Shown here: positions 53,207-61,780 of the stretch, in pieces
Layout: each line of letters begins with the position of its first letter
Position numbering within the stretch: the stretch's first letter is position 1
Virus record (IMG/VR): IMGVR_UViG_3300021424_000015
Location: 19,559 to 83,558 of that record
Reading direction: 5' to 3' (one strand)
Length of the DNA: 64,000 nucleotides
DNA from: a virus
Position numbers and translations under genes: made by a program
The notes under the pieces: model-generated
What the model saw: only the letters and a program-made list of their open reading frames with translations
Database searches by the model: none
What the model was told of the DNA's origin: nothing

Positions 53207-53590
53207 ATGGCTAATTCTGTCCAGGTTCTTGATAAAGTGGCACGAAACCTCAATCAGCTAGGCGTTCCTGCTGTTCGTGGGGCTTCTTCAGTATCGGCTG
53301 CAGGACTTACTATATCTTATGTAAGCGCCTCGGTCCAATCTCCAATGGGTGGCGTTGACAAAGATGCTTCTCCATTTCTTGGTATTGGCGTTGCTGCGCC
53401 AGGTAAATTAAAAATCAAAGGTGCTGCTGGTGAAAATTCACTTGCTGCAATTTTGGACACTGCAGCGGCGGTAAATGTTCTTGCTGTTTGTTCTCGTTTT
53501 GCTAACAATCTCCAGATCGAAGCTGGTGATTCGGCATCAGTTCTTGTAGAACTCGCTGGTCATACAGATCTTTTGATGGTTGGTGAATAA
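53207..53590 (+). CDS. Small head protein, decoration-like
   Basis: 127 residues, AAAGGAG upstream. Ala/Gly/Val/Ser-rich beta protein (AGLTISYVSASVQSP, then LGIGVAAPGKLKIKG and ASVLVELAGHTDLLMV). Composition and position between protease and scaffold suggest a capsid decoration or stabilising protein. Codons are shifted to C- and G-ending ones, as in the major capsid gene, a sign of high expression. No family recognised. Confidence 0.5.
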   Translation: MANSVQVLDKVARNLNQLGVPAVRGASSVSAAGLTISYVSASVQSPMGGVDKDASPFLGIGVAAPGKLKIKGAAGENSLAAILDTAAAVNVLAVCSRFANNLQIEAGDSASVLVELAGHTDLLMVGE

Positions 53591-53608
53591 TATAAAAGGA
53601 GTTTTGCT

Positions 53609-54391
53609 ATGACTACAAAATTAAGCAAAAGTCTCGCCGATCTCATTGATGAAACTCTAGCTGAAATCGAAGAACTAAAAAAGTCTGATCGTTTTTCTGC
53701 TGAAGAAATCGAACTTGGAGAAAAGTCAGCACAAGGCGGAATGGCTAAGGGCGACGAAGAGGACGATGAGAAAGACGAAGACGAAGACGAAGACGAAGAA
53801 GCTAAGAAAGCAGAAGACGACGAAGACGAAGACGACGAAGAGCATGAAGAAGAAGATGAAGCCAAAAAAGCTGAAGAAGAATGCGAAAAAGCAGAAGCTG
53901 AAATGGCCAAGGCTGAAGATGAGTGCGAGAAAGCAGAGCATGCTTATTCAAAAGCGCTTAAAAAGCGTGAGATGTGTAAAGCAGAACTTGAGCATAAACT
54001 CAAGAAAAAAGAGATGAAAAAACCTCACTGGGCTAAGAAATCAGAAGGTGTCAATCTCATGGTCAAAGAAGAAAAAGAGATGAAGAAGTCACTTGCAAAA
54101 TCAATTGACGAAAGAATCTCACCTCTTGAGACCAAACTTTCTCAAGTTTTAGATGTTGTTAAACAACTTGCAGATACCCCATTCCCACAGCGTGGACACA
54201 CGTATCGTCAAATCCAGCCTCTTGCAAAAAGCACTGGAGATGTAGAACCTCTTAATAAGACAGCTGTTCTTAATAAACTTCTTGATCTTAAGAAGACTGG
54301 AACAGATGTCGATGCTGCAGATGTGATTCGTGTAGAAGTTGGTGGAAATGGTGATCTTAACGAAGTTGCTAACAAATATGGAATTAAATAA
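53609..54391 (+). CDS. Prohead scaffold/core protein, acidic
   Basis: 260 residues behind AAAGGAG. Residues ~49-90 are nearly all Asp, Glu and Lys (DEEDDEKDEDEDEDEE). Then come Ala/Glu/Lys coils (AEEECEKAEAEMAKAEDECEKAEH), a basic middle (KKKEMKKPHWAKK) and a C-terminal helical end (LLDLKKTGTDVDAADVIRVEV). Such acidic coiled proteins are the internal core around which the HK97-type shell assembles and which the protease digests. Place just before the major capsid gene fits. The minus-strand frame opposite is only a complement of this acidic stretch. Confidence 0.65.
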   Translation: MTTKLSKSLADLIDETLAEIEELKKSDRFSAEEIELGEKSAQGGMAKGDEEDDEKDEDEDEDEEAKKAEDDEDEDDEEHEEEDEAKKAEEECEKAEAEMAKAEDECEKAEHAYSKALKKREMCKAELEHKLKKKEMKKPHWAKKSEGVNLMVKEEKEMKKSLAKSIDERISPLETKLSQVLDVVKQLADTPFPQRGHTYRQIQPLAKSTGDVEPLNKTAVLNKLLDLKKTGTDVDAADVIRVEVGGNGDLNEVANKYGIK

Positions 54392-54402
54392 GGAGAAAAA
54401 TA

Positions 54403-55857
54403 ATGTACGCTGACGCTTTTAATCAGATTATGCAGGGAATTGAACAAGGAGTGGTCTCTCAAGAAGAGATTGAAAACCTTAATAAGGCACTAGTAGCGGG
54501 ATACGGTGGTGCTGGTCGTCCTACTGATCTAACCTATGGCGGTGTTATTCAGACTGAGTCACTTGAATCAACTCTTAAAGTTGTTACATTTGACATGAAG
54601 AATCTTAAACTCTGGCCAGCAATCACAATCGACAAGGCTTATAACCTATTCGAACAATATAACCGTCTTGTTGGATATGGTTCAGATACTTCGCCCTATA
54701 TTGCTGAAGGCGGAGCTGGACAAGAATCAGATTCAACATATGTACGTGACGGACAGCGCATCGTGTTCTTCAGCAAGCGTCGTAAGGTTTCGCATCAGAT
54801 GACTCTTGTTCGCACAACCGTTGGAGACGTTGTAGCTCAACAGGCTAAAGAAGGAACAATGGACCTTCTTAAAGATGTTGAACGTGAACTATACTGGGGA
54901 CATGCTCACTTTGCAGATGCATCTGGTGCTCAATCAGGTGCAACAGCTGATCTTCCAGTTAATTCACTTGCCATGAATGGCCTTCTACAACAAATCCTTA
55001 AGGGTGATCGTGATAGCCAATTTACTTCAAAAGATTTTGAAGGTTGGGGCGCTGAGTCATCATCTGTTGTGAAGGATCTTGCTGGTCTTTCTTTTGCACA
55101 AGACGATGTTGAAGAACTTGCAGTTCGTGCTCTTGAAAATTTCGGAGCTCCAGATCAGCTTCACGCTGAGCCCGCTGCTGTTTCTACATTCGTTCGTCAA
55201 TTTTATCCACAGTTCCGTTCTGAACCAGGTCTTGCTGGTCAAACTGTTGGTTATGACGTAGCAAATGTCACCACTACTGCAGGAAAAATTGCACTTAAAC
55301 CAAGTCTTTTCCTACGTCCGCGCCAACAAGTTCGTCCAGCAGCTGCTTCAGCTTCTGCTCCTTCTGTTGCGGGTCTAAGTGTTTCTGGAGCTGCTGCAGG
55401 ATCAGGATCAGCTCTTTCAGCTGGTAGTTATCATTATGCAGTAACTTTTGTTAATGACTTTGGCGAATCAGCTCCAATTTTAACTTCAGCACCAGTTTCA
55501 GTTACAGCTGGACAAGTTGTTGAATTGACTCTAGCTGGTTCTGTTCCATCTTCTGTCAAGCACATGAAGGTATATCGTGCCGCAAGTGGAGCTGCAGCTT
55601 CAACGGCGCAGTTTATCTCAAATCATCGCGTGGGACTCTCCGCTATTAAAGATGCTGGTGCCAAGCGCCCTGGTCTTGGTGAAGCATTCCTTCTTGATAT
55701 GCGTGCTGAAACAATGAAGTTTAAGCAACTTGCTCCTCTTGCTAAGATGAATCTTGCTGTGGTCACAACTGCACTTGAGTTTCTCTTGCTCATGTACGGA
55801 GCACTATTTGTTTACGCACCGCGATTCAATTGCGTAATGCGAAATGTTGGTAAGTAA
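54403..55857 (+). CDS. Major capsid protein (HK97 fold)
   Basis: 484 residues, AAGGAG upstream. N-terminus contains an AGYG-AGRPTDLTYGGVIQTESLESTLK segment (residues 27-60) of the SPO1-type capsid family, then RRKVSHQMTLVRTTVGD and ALENFGAPD in the shell domain, and LFVYAPRFNCVMRNVGK at the end. A beta insert around residues 342-395 (YHYAVTFVNDFGESAPIL, then MKVYRAASGAA) resembles an Ig/FN3-type surface domain. Codon choice (CGT for Arg, CTT for Leu) differs from the AGA/TTA of most genes here, fitting very high expression. A strong terminator follows. Confidence 0.8.
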   Translation: MYADAFNQIMQGIEQGVVSQEEIENLNKALVAGYGGAGRPTDLTYGGVIQTESLESTLKVVTFDMKNLKLWPAITIDKAYNLFEQYNRLVGYGSDTSPYIAEGGAGQESDSTYVRDGQRIVFFSKRRKVSHQMTLVRTTVGDVVAQQAKEGTMDLLKDVERELYWGHAHFADASGAQSGATADLPVNSLAMNGLLQQILKGDRDSQFTSKDFEGWGAESSSVVKDLAGLSFAQDDVEELAVRALENFGAPDQLHAEPAAVSTFVRQFYPQFRSEPGLAGQTVGYDVANVTTTAGKIALKPSLFLRPRQQVRPAAASASAPSVAGLSVSGAAAGSGSALSAGSYHYAVTFVNDFGESAPILTSAPVSVTAGQVVELTLAGSVPSSVKHMKVYRAASGAAASTAQFISNHRVGLSAIKDAGAKRPGLGEAFLLDMRAETMKFKQLAPLAKMNLAVVTTALEFLLLMYGALFVYAPRFNCVMRNVGK

Positions 55858-55885
55858 CAAATAGTTAATTTGATTGAATAATATT

Positions 55886-55917
55886 AAAACGATCAGTTAG
55901 AAATAGCTGATCGTTTT
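55886..55917. terminator. Strong bidirectional terminator after the major capsid gene
   Basis: AAAACGATCAG (55886-55896) pairs with CTGATCGTTTT (55907-55917); TTA/TAG extend the stem to a GAAA tetraloop. The flanking A- and T-runs let it work in both directions. It isolates the highly expressed capsid gene. Confidence 0.85.
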
Positions 55918-55992
55918 AATTTAATCACAACTAAGATCTGATTGCTAATATAGATGATAAAAAAAACCGAAATATTACTTATCGGTGACATG

Positions 55993-56001
55993 TGGTACAA
56001 T
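55993..56001 (+). promoter_or_regulatory. Candidate promoter, extended -10 TGGTACAAT
   Basis: Near-consensus TGn-TACAAT, the same -10 as TGATACAAT at 52196. It lies 37 bases before the ATG at 56038, with CTAGGAG between. It would drive the head-region genes after the terminator. No clear -35 box. An ACCGA/TCGGT inverted repeat sits just upstream (about 55966-55986). Confidence 0.5.
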
Positions 56002-56037
56002 AATATTACCCAAGCAAGTGCCTAGGAGATTTAAAGT

Positions 56038-56352
56038 ATGTCACGTCCCATAAACTTACCTGCCGGCTCTTCTAGAACCTCAGACGTTGGTTTGGTTTGG
56101 CGAGAAATAAAAAATGAAACAATTTCTCTTCTCCAGTTTGAGGTTCCAAAATACTGTGCTATAAGAATACATCCAGAAATAGCTGGTTTAAAAGTATACT
56201 TTGATGGCGAACTAGCTGCAACATTAAAAGTTTCTGAACTCATGTTATTTAACTCCGGCAGAGGATTACCAGATGGCAAAGACACCGTTACACTTGCGGT
56301 AACGGGTGCTTGTCAAATTCAGATTGGTATTGAAATAGATCGCGAAAGGTAA
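56038..56352 (+). CDS. Small beta-rich head-region protein
   Basis: 104 residues, AGGAG upstream. Beta sandwich-like text (LLQFEVPKYCAIRIHPEIAGLKVYFDGELAATLKV ... TVTLAVTGACQIQIGIEI). Could be a capsid cement or connector protein. First gene after the terminator and its promoter. No family recognised. Confidence 0.5.
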   Translation: MSRPINLPAGSSRTSDVGLVWREIKNETISLLQFEVPKYCAIRIHPEIAGLKVYFDGELAATLKVSELMLFNSGRGLPDGKDTVTLAVTGACQIQIGIEIDRER

Positions 56353-56356
56353 TATT

Positions 56357-57406
56357 ATGTTTTTAGAATCTTTTCGTGATTTATTAAATAAAAAAATAGT
56401 AAATCAAGAATTAAAAAAAACATTATTAAATACAACAGACTCTATCTTAATTGATCATGTCATAGAGACATTGGAAAAGATGGCTAGACATGCTCGTCAG
56501 TCAGCAAAAGAAAATATTAGTTTATCTAATTTTGTTTCTCAAATGGATCCAGATACAGACCATGCAGAGGCTCATTTTATAAGAGATGCAATGGGTCATC
56601 ATGCCTCTCATTATAAGGCAGCTCTACAAGCAGGCAATCAAGATCTTGCAAACACACATGCAAAAGAATTCATTAAACTAGGACATCTTGCTCATAAAAT
56701 AGAGAGAATAGATCCCAGTAAAATGAAATTTGATACAATAGACTTACAACCATGGCAAGCTACCAGATCAGATCTTTTTAGCGATCCCCATAAGACAAGT
56801 GGAGTAGATTTGACCGGCTGGAGATGTCATAAAAAAATGAAAGGCGGAAAAGACTTTTCCTGGCTTCAGAATCCTCCTCATGCATCTAGATCTAATGAGA
56901 TTTTTTCTAAACCTCATGAGACAATGACAAATCCAGACGGAACCGTTGAGCATCGTTTTCATAATGATGCATTTCCAATGGAGCATGTTAAGATAAATGG
57001 AAAACACATACCTATTGATGACGACATAGATGTTTCTCATGGTCATTTTACACCCCATTCATTTGACATGCATCCAATAATGAGTGTTTTTGACGAATCT
57101 GCCTCTACACATACTCCCGAAAAAGCTTCATCATATCAAGACAGATTATCAAAATTTCATGATTCAGTTTGGGGAAAAAATCTTTTAGCAAAATTAGGGG
57201 AATTTATATCCCCTGAGCATGGAGCAGTCAGAGGCTCGACTGTGCATAAACCAGTTGAAAATCCATTACAAAAACCACAAGACAGAAATACACCAGCTTC
57301 GCTTGATAGCATTGCATCATCAGAAGAACAGAAACACAATGAGAATGTGTCCGATCTTCTTGCTGGTCTAGGTCTTGATAATTCAAATCTAGATGAAGAA
57401 AAATAA
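56357..57406 (+). CDS. Unknown head-region protein, His/Asp-rich
   Basis: 349 residues, start 5 bases after the previous stop. Helical N-terminus (ILIDHVIETLEKMARHARQSAKENISLS), then His-rich segments (MGHHASHYKAALQAGNQDLANTHAKEFIKLGHLAHKI, DDDIDVSHGHFTPHSFDMHPIM). Many His and Asp residues could bind metal, but no known catalytic motif is complete. It could be an internal or injected virion protein. The acidic C-terminus overlaps no neighbour. Confidence 0.45.
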   Translation: MFLESFRDLLNKKIVNQELKKTLLNTTDSILIDHVIETLEKMARHARQSAKENISLSNFVSQMDPDTDHAEAHFIRDAMGHHASHYKAALQAGNQDLANTHAKEFIKLGHLAHKIERIDPSKMKFDTIDLQPWQATRSDLFSDPHKTSGVDLTGWRCHKKMKGGKDFSWLQNPPHASRSNEIFSKPHETMTNPDGTVEHRFHNDAFPMEHVKINGKHIPIDDDIDVSHGHFTPHSFDMHPIMSVFDESASTHTPEKASSYQDRLSKFHDSVWGKNLLAKLGEFISPEHGAVRGSTVHKPVENPLQKPQDRNTPASLDSIASSEEQKHNENVSDLLAGLGLDNSNLDEEK

Positions 57407-57417
57407 CGGAGACAAAC

Positions 57418-58533
57418 ATGCCTGTTGGAGTTATAAAAACAAAAGCAGATCATAAAAAATGGAAAAAAGCAAAAAAGATTGTCGAAGAACAACACGGCGA
57501 AATACGCTGGCCTTTGGTCATGCACATATATCAACAAATGGCTAAAGATGACGAACCAAAAGATAAAAATGTTTTAATTGAAAGAGCATTAGATAAACAA
57601 GGCAGAAAAGTCGTAATTCCACAAGAGGTTCATGATGTGTTAAAACCAATGTGGGAGAGAGATAAAGATAAATTATTAACACCAGAACAAAAACAAAAAT
57701 TAGAATCAATAAAACAAGCAAAACAAAGACGTTCTGAATTTAAAATAGTAAAATCAGCAGAAGAATTAAATTATGTAGAAAGTTCTTTAAAAAAAATAAA
57801 GCAAGAACTAGATGTTTTTTTTATTTTAGAAAAAGATGAAAAATCTGGATCAGGAGGATGGAAACCACCATCTGGTTTTGACCCCAAGACCCACCCAGAC
57901 ACAAGCGCATTAATGCTTATTCATGGATTAAATCCACGTGAAGCTTCTTTTATGTCTGGTGCTCATACTTCTAATGAGTATTCTAGAGGTAGGTACTTCA
58001 GACCAACCCCTCTATCTGAAGGAATGCTTGAACATGCTAAAAGAGTAGCTAAACAAAAATTTGAAGAACATGAGCAAAAAAGAAGAGAAACTGCAGATCC
58101 GGCTCAAAATCCAGATTTATTTTTACAACACAATGCTCAAAGTGTTCACAAGGGATTTAATGGTAATTTTCAAGATGATTTAAAGAATTTTAAAGAATCT
58201 GATGAATTTAAAAATTTATCACAATCTGATAGACCTGGCAGAATCATGCAATGGAAAGCTGATTGGCAAAAACAAAACTTAGAAAATCAAAAACAATCAG
58301 CCGCAAAAGCAGCTGGACTGCATAGTGAATTGGCAGATCATGCAAACACAGAACGAGCTAAAAAATTAATTGAGCAACGTGAAAACATATTAAGAGGCGG
58401 AGAAGGAGTTTCTGATTCTTCTTTTTCTGATAAGGTTAAAAGAGACACGCCAGATCATAGTGTAGATGAAGATTTAAGCGACGAAGACATGGAAGATATA
58501 AAAAATCTCGAGGAAGATGATTATGGACGATAA
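57418..58533 (+). CDS. Unknown head-region protein, charged and helical
   Basis: 371 residues. Starts VGVIKTKADHKKWKKAKKIVEEQHGEIRWPLVMHIYQQMAK, a basic helical segment recurring in head-module proteins of large phages. A central SNEYSRGRYFRPTPLSEGM part and a Lys/Gln-rich coil (AKQKFEEHEQKRRE) follow. C-terminus is acidic (DEDLSDEDMEDIKNLEEDD). Overlaps the next gene by 11 bases. No domain recognised. A structural or injected role is a guess from location. Confidence 0.4.
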   Translation: MPVGVIKTKADHKKWKKAKKIVEEQHGEIRWPLVMHIYQQMAKDDEPKDKNVLIERALDKQGRKVVIPQEVHDVLKPMWERDKDKLLTPEQKQKLESIKQAKQRRSEFKIVKSAEELNYVESSLKKIKQELDVFFILEKDEKSGSGGWKPPSGFDPKTHPDTSALMLIHGLNPREASFMSGAHTSNEYSRGRYFRPTPLSEGMLEHAKRVAKQKFEEHEQKRRETADPAQNPDLFLQHNAQSVHKGFNGNFQDDLKNFKESDEFKNLSQSDRPGRIMQWKADWQKQNLENQKQSAAKAAGLHSELADHANTERAKKLIEQRENILRGGEGVSDSSFSDKVKRDTPDHSVDEDLSDEDMEDIKNLEEDDYGR

Positions 58534-59251
58534 TACTATACATAAATATTTAGTAAGTAATTATATGCCATTAATGATTGGTGTTATAAGAAAAATGAAA
58601 AATAAGGGACTGATACCGCAAGATATGTCTCATTTGAGTCCAGATGAGTTATTTCTTGATCTTTATGAACCAGCTGTTCATGGTTTGATGAAGTCAATTC
58701 ATACTTATGATCCTAATAAACTATCTTTAAAAACCGGTAATAAAAAAAGTTTTATAGCACATGCTTGGAGCACGATAAGTGGAATAGTATCCGATCATCT
58801 TAAAAATAAAAACATAGCATCTGCAGATGTGAATTTAGCTAGAATTAATCAAGCTAAAAAAGAAAACGCATCAACTCAAACTATTGGTATTAAAGGACAA
58901 GGCATAGGTAGAGAGGTAGCAGAACATCTAGGCGGAACTGTTGGAGAAGAAGGAGAGGGGGTCGGTGGAGTTTCAGTTATTAGAAATCCAGAGCAAGAAT
59001 TTGCAACAAGACTATCTCCAGAAGCTAAAAATATCCTCCAAGCAAAAATAGATAAAGCAAAAGCTAAACTTGGAGAAAAAACACAAACATCGTCAGATCA
59101 ACCACCCGCCTTACCTTCACAGGTAAAGGAACCTTCTTCAACAGAGCCTCAAAAACCAAAGTTAATAATAAGACGCATGGCAAAACCAGATCAAGTTGAT
59201 CGCATGGAAAGAATAGATGCTGCAAAAGCAGCATCTAAGAAGCCGGAGTAA
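58523..59251 (+). CDS. Protein with sigma-70 region 2-like helix pair
   Basis: 242 residues from ATG 58523 (an ATG at 58517 is also in frame). Residues ~43-95 read LSPDELFLDLYEPAVHGLMKSIHTYDPNKLS then KKSFIAHAWSTISGIVSDHLKNKNI, strikingly like sigma region 2.1-2.3 (DL.-E....L..AI..FDP-....F..YA...I...I.DHL). The second half is disordered (Ser, Pro, Gln, Lys). Near the C-terminus KPKLIIRRMAKP recurs in the 61781-62329 product (KPKIVIRRKKP). May be a virion-packaged transcription factor or a structural protein that reuses this fold. Not a full sigma factor; no region 4. Confidence 0.45.
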   Translation: MDDNTIHKYLVSNYMPLMIGVIRKMKNKGLIPQDMSHLSPDELFLDLYEPAVHGLMKSIHTYDPNKLSLKTGNKKSFIAHAWSTISGIVSDHLKNKNIASADVNLARINQAKKENASTQTIGIKGQGIGREVAEHLGGTVGEEGEGVGGVSVIRNPEQEFATRLSPEAKNILQAKIDKAKAKLGEKTQTSSDQPPALPSQVKEPSSTEPQKPKLIIRRMAKPDQVDRMERIDAAKAASKKPE

Positions 59252-59254
59252 TAA

Positions 59255-60088
59255 ATGTCAATTACAGATTCTCAATACAATCCGCCGTTTCCTCATGCTG
59301 AGCTGAATCAAGAAACACCTCATCCAGGGCGATATCTATCGCTTCCAACTGCTCAGACTTTAAGAAACACTAGTCTATTTGGAATACCGTTAAGATCTTC
59401 TTTGACAAATCAAGAAATGAGTGATGCTACTTTAGAAGATTATATTTTAAAATCAATATCTCAATTAGAGCACGAGTTAAACATATTCATAACACCTGTT
59501 CAATTTGAAGAGCGACATGATTATATTCGTAAGTTGTTTCAAAATTCTTATGCTTTTTTAAAATTAAATAATGCTCCAATTTTAAATGTTCAACAAGTTA
59601 GACTTAGTTTTAGCAACCAACAAGATCCACAACCAGCTTTTATAGAATTTCCATTAGAACATGTTTATGTGGATGCTCAAGAAGGTGGAATAAGACTTGT
59701 TCCAGCGTATGGGACATCTGTTTCTGGTTTTTTATTATCTGCCTTTGCTGGTGCGCAGATGCATGCTTTAATAGCAGCTGGATTAGATGTTTTTCCAGGA
59801 GCCGTTAGAGTTAGATACAGAGCAGGCTTTGATAAAGATAAGGTGCCTGCTGTTATAGTTGGAATAGTAGAAAAACAAGCAGCATTGTTTGCACTTACGA
59901 CAATTGCACCACTCATATTTCCGTATAATTCAGTAAGCATAGGCATAGACGGCGTTAGCCAAGGCGTCGGTACACTTGGGCCTAATTTCTTACAAGCAAG
60001 AATACAGGAACTTCGTCAACAAATACAAGAAGAAAAAGAAGCAGCTAAGACATATTATTTAAAACGTACTTTGATTGATTTTATTTAA
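59255..60088 (+). CDS. Head-tail connector/head completion-like protein
   Basis: 277 residues, starting 3 bases after the previous stop. The pattern YILKSISQLEHELNIFITPVQFEERHDYIRKLFQNS, then LNVQQVRLSFSNQQ and EHVYVDAQEGGIRLVPAYGTSVS, is that of phage adaptor/connector proteins sitting below the portal (six-helix gp6/gp15-like with an inserted beta region). The C-terminus is a basic helix (QELRQQIQEEKEAAKTYYLKRTLIDF). Order in the head module agrees. Confidence 0.55.
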   Translation: MSITDSQYNPPFPHAELNQETPHPGRYLSLPTAQTLRNTSLFGIPLRSSLTNQEMSDATLEDYILKSISQLEHELNIFITPVQFEERHDYIRKLFQNSYAFLKLNNAPILNVQQVRLSFSNQQDPQPAFIEFPLEHVYVDAQEGGIRLVPAYGTSVSGFLLSAFAGAQMHALIAAGLDVFPGAVRVRYRAGFDKDKVPAVIVGIVEKQAALFALTTIAPLIFPYNSVSIGIDGVSQGVGTLGPNFLQARIQELRQQIQEEKEAAKTYYLKRTLIDFI

Positions 60089-60097
60089 AGGTGTAAA

Positions 60098-60787
60098 ATG
60101 ACTGTTAAAAAAAAGTCTAAGAAAATAAATAAAGTTGAGATAAAAAATCCAGATGGTTCTATTTCTAGATACCCAGGTAAAGAACCGCTGATCAAACCTA
60201 AAAAAGATCTTTCTAAAACAATTTTAGAAAGATGGGAACTTATAAAAGCTGCATTAAATCACGAAGACTCGTTTTTGCCAATGATAAGTCGACAAGCGGT
60301 TGTTGATATGAATAAGACGCCCGAGCAAGATGCCAAAGAGCAAGTGCCAGCGCAGCAAGAACAAGAATCTCAAGAAGACAAGCCTCAAGAAGACAAACCT
60401 CAAGAAGAGCAGCCTCAAGAAGAGCAAGGATCAGACAGCCAAGATCCTGAATACGATGAACAAAAATTAATTGAAATGCTTCAGCAGGAAGGATATTCCG
60501 ATCAGGAAATAGCTCATATAGTTCATGGCCATGTTCCATCTCAACCTTCGCCAGAGGAACTTAAAAATATAGAACAGCATCAAAAACTTAGTCATAAAGA
60601 TGATCTTCATGATGTTACAATTGATCATCAAAAAGCAAACCACGATATAGAGTTGGATCATAAAAAAAGAATGCTAGATCTAGAGCGCGAGCATGCTAAA
60701 AAAGAAAAAGAAATGAGATTAAAGCATTTGGAAGAAGAATTAAAAACAAAATTAGAGCACCTAAAAAATAAACAATCACAACTATGA
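60098..60787 (+). CDS. Low-complexity coiled-coil head-region protein
   Basis: 229 residues. N-terminus basic (TVKKKSKKINKVEI). Then a tandem QEDKPQE/EEQPQEEQ repeat (~96-120), an LIEMLQQEGYSDQEIAHIVHGH helix pair resembling a UBA-type or small helical motif, and a long coiled coil (HKDDLHDVTIDHQKANHDIELDHKKRMLDLEREHAKKEKEM). Repeated PQE units come from tandem DNA repeats, likely length-variable. It could be a scaffold-like or injected protein. No family. Confidence 0.4.
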   Translation: MTVKKKSKKINKVEIKNPDGSISRYPGKEPLIKPKKDLSKTILERWELIKAALNHEDSFLPMISRQAVVDMNKTPEQDAKEQVPAQQEQESQEDKPQEDKPQEEQPQEEQGSDSQDPEYDEQKLIEMLQQEGYSDQEIAHIVHGHVPSQPSPEELKNIEQHQKLSHKDDLHDVTIDHQKANHDIELDHKKRMLDLEREHAKKEKEMRLKHLEEELKTKLEHLKNKQSQL

Positions 60788-60824
60788 TATTGCTGTATAA
60801 TCATATAGTATAAAAAGGTGTCTT

Positions 60825-61778
60825 GTGGAGAGGTTAATTAAATCAAAAAATGGTCAATGGTCATTGATAAAGGTGGCCGATGAAGTTAAAAATAGAATAG
60901 CTGAAAAGGTGTCTAGAATGGCCGAACAAGGTCAGGGAGATGTCAAAGCAAACACCTCAGAAAGCATTTACAACATCCCTAAAGAAGCAAAGGATTTCAA
61001 TCCTCATATTCATTTATTTCATCCCAACGCATCAGATCCTCTTCATAGATTAAATCAAGATGAGTGGCATAGTCATTTTCAAAACATGATGCAAAATGAT
61101 AAATTAAACACTGATCAAATAGATACTCTGGAGGCAGAAAATAAGCGTCGTGACAATGTTATCCACATGGCGAATCAAAAAAAATCAAAAAAACCAGTCT
61201 TTGATCCAAGAGCTATAAAAAGAGGCGAGTCTGATGTAAGATTTGACAATGTAGATTATAAAGTGCGTATAGAAAGAGATTTTGGAGACATAGATAGAAT
61301 GTCTCCCGAAGATAGAGAAAAAATTAAACAACAACACAACCTATCTACAGAAAACATAATGCAAAGAAAAGAACAACAAGAAAAGCAGCAAGCAAAAAAT
61401 AAAGAACTTGCAGATAGCCACGCTGCTGAAGTTGAAAGAGTCAAGCATGAAAAGTTTAAAGAAGCTCAAAAATCAATAATGAAAAATTTACCACTTAACG
61501 ATAAAAAACAAATGGATGACCTTTATAAAAGAATATCCGGCAGTAAGGATCTTGCAGACAAAATATCAAGATACCTTCACATTGTACATGAAGTCAAACC
61601 AGATGGATCTGTTGCAAATATTTCTTACCATCTTAAAAATCATGCTAGTGAACAGTTAAACGACTTCGTCACATCAATGCGCGGCGACAATGCTCCGTAC
61701 ACTGAAAATAGATTTGTAGGATTAGACGATGTAAATCCACATGACACACCTAACTTGATTGATAAAAAGGGAGCTTGA
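60825..61778 (+). CDS. Head-region protein with NGQWSL leader, candidate packaged protein
   Basis: 317 residues, GTG start behind AAAGGTG. The first residues, MERLIKSKNGQWSLIKV, match the next gene's MEKLIKSKNGQWSLTKA almost exactly. The rest is helical and charged (FNPHIHLFHPNASDPLHRLNQDEWHSHFQNMMQND, then HNLSTENIMQRKEQQEKQQAKNKELADSHAAE) with a C-terminal KMSGSKDLADKISRYLHIVHEV-like helix. No enzymatic motif. The shared leader next to capsid genes recalls T4 internal proteins, whose N-terminal capsid-targeting peptide is removed by the protease. That role is inferred. Confidence 0.5.
   Translation: MERLIKSKNGQWSLIKVADEVKNRIAEKVSRMAEQGQGDVKANTSESIYNIPKEAKDFNPHIHLFHPNASDPLHRLNQDEWHSHFQNMMQNDKLNTDQIDTLEAENKRRDNVIHMANQKKSKKPVFDPRAIKRGESDVRFDNVDYKVRIERDFGDIDRMSPEDREKIKQQHNLSTENIMQRKEQQEKQQAKNKELADSHAAEVERVKHEKFKEAQKSIMKNLPLNDKKQMDDLYKRISGSKDLADKISRYLHIVHEVKPDGSVANISYHLKNHASEQLNDFVTSMRGDNAPYTENRFVGLDDVNPHDTPNLIDKKGA
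60845..60867 (+). repeat. 23-bp direct repeat in leader region (second copy about 61797-61819)
   Basis: aaatcaaaaaatggtcaatgg plus two further bases occurs at the start of both leader-carrying genes. The repeat encodes the KSKNGQWS part of the leader, so it reflects either a recent duplication of the leader or selection on it. Confidence 0.7.
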
Positions 61779-61780
61779 TA

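Noticed and set aside
53560-53941. Ser- and Phe-rich minus-strand ORFs opposite the scaffold gene
   Set aside because: Runs of Ser (TCN) and Phe are simply the complement of the GAA/GAC acidic stretch.
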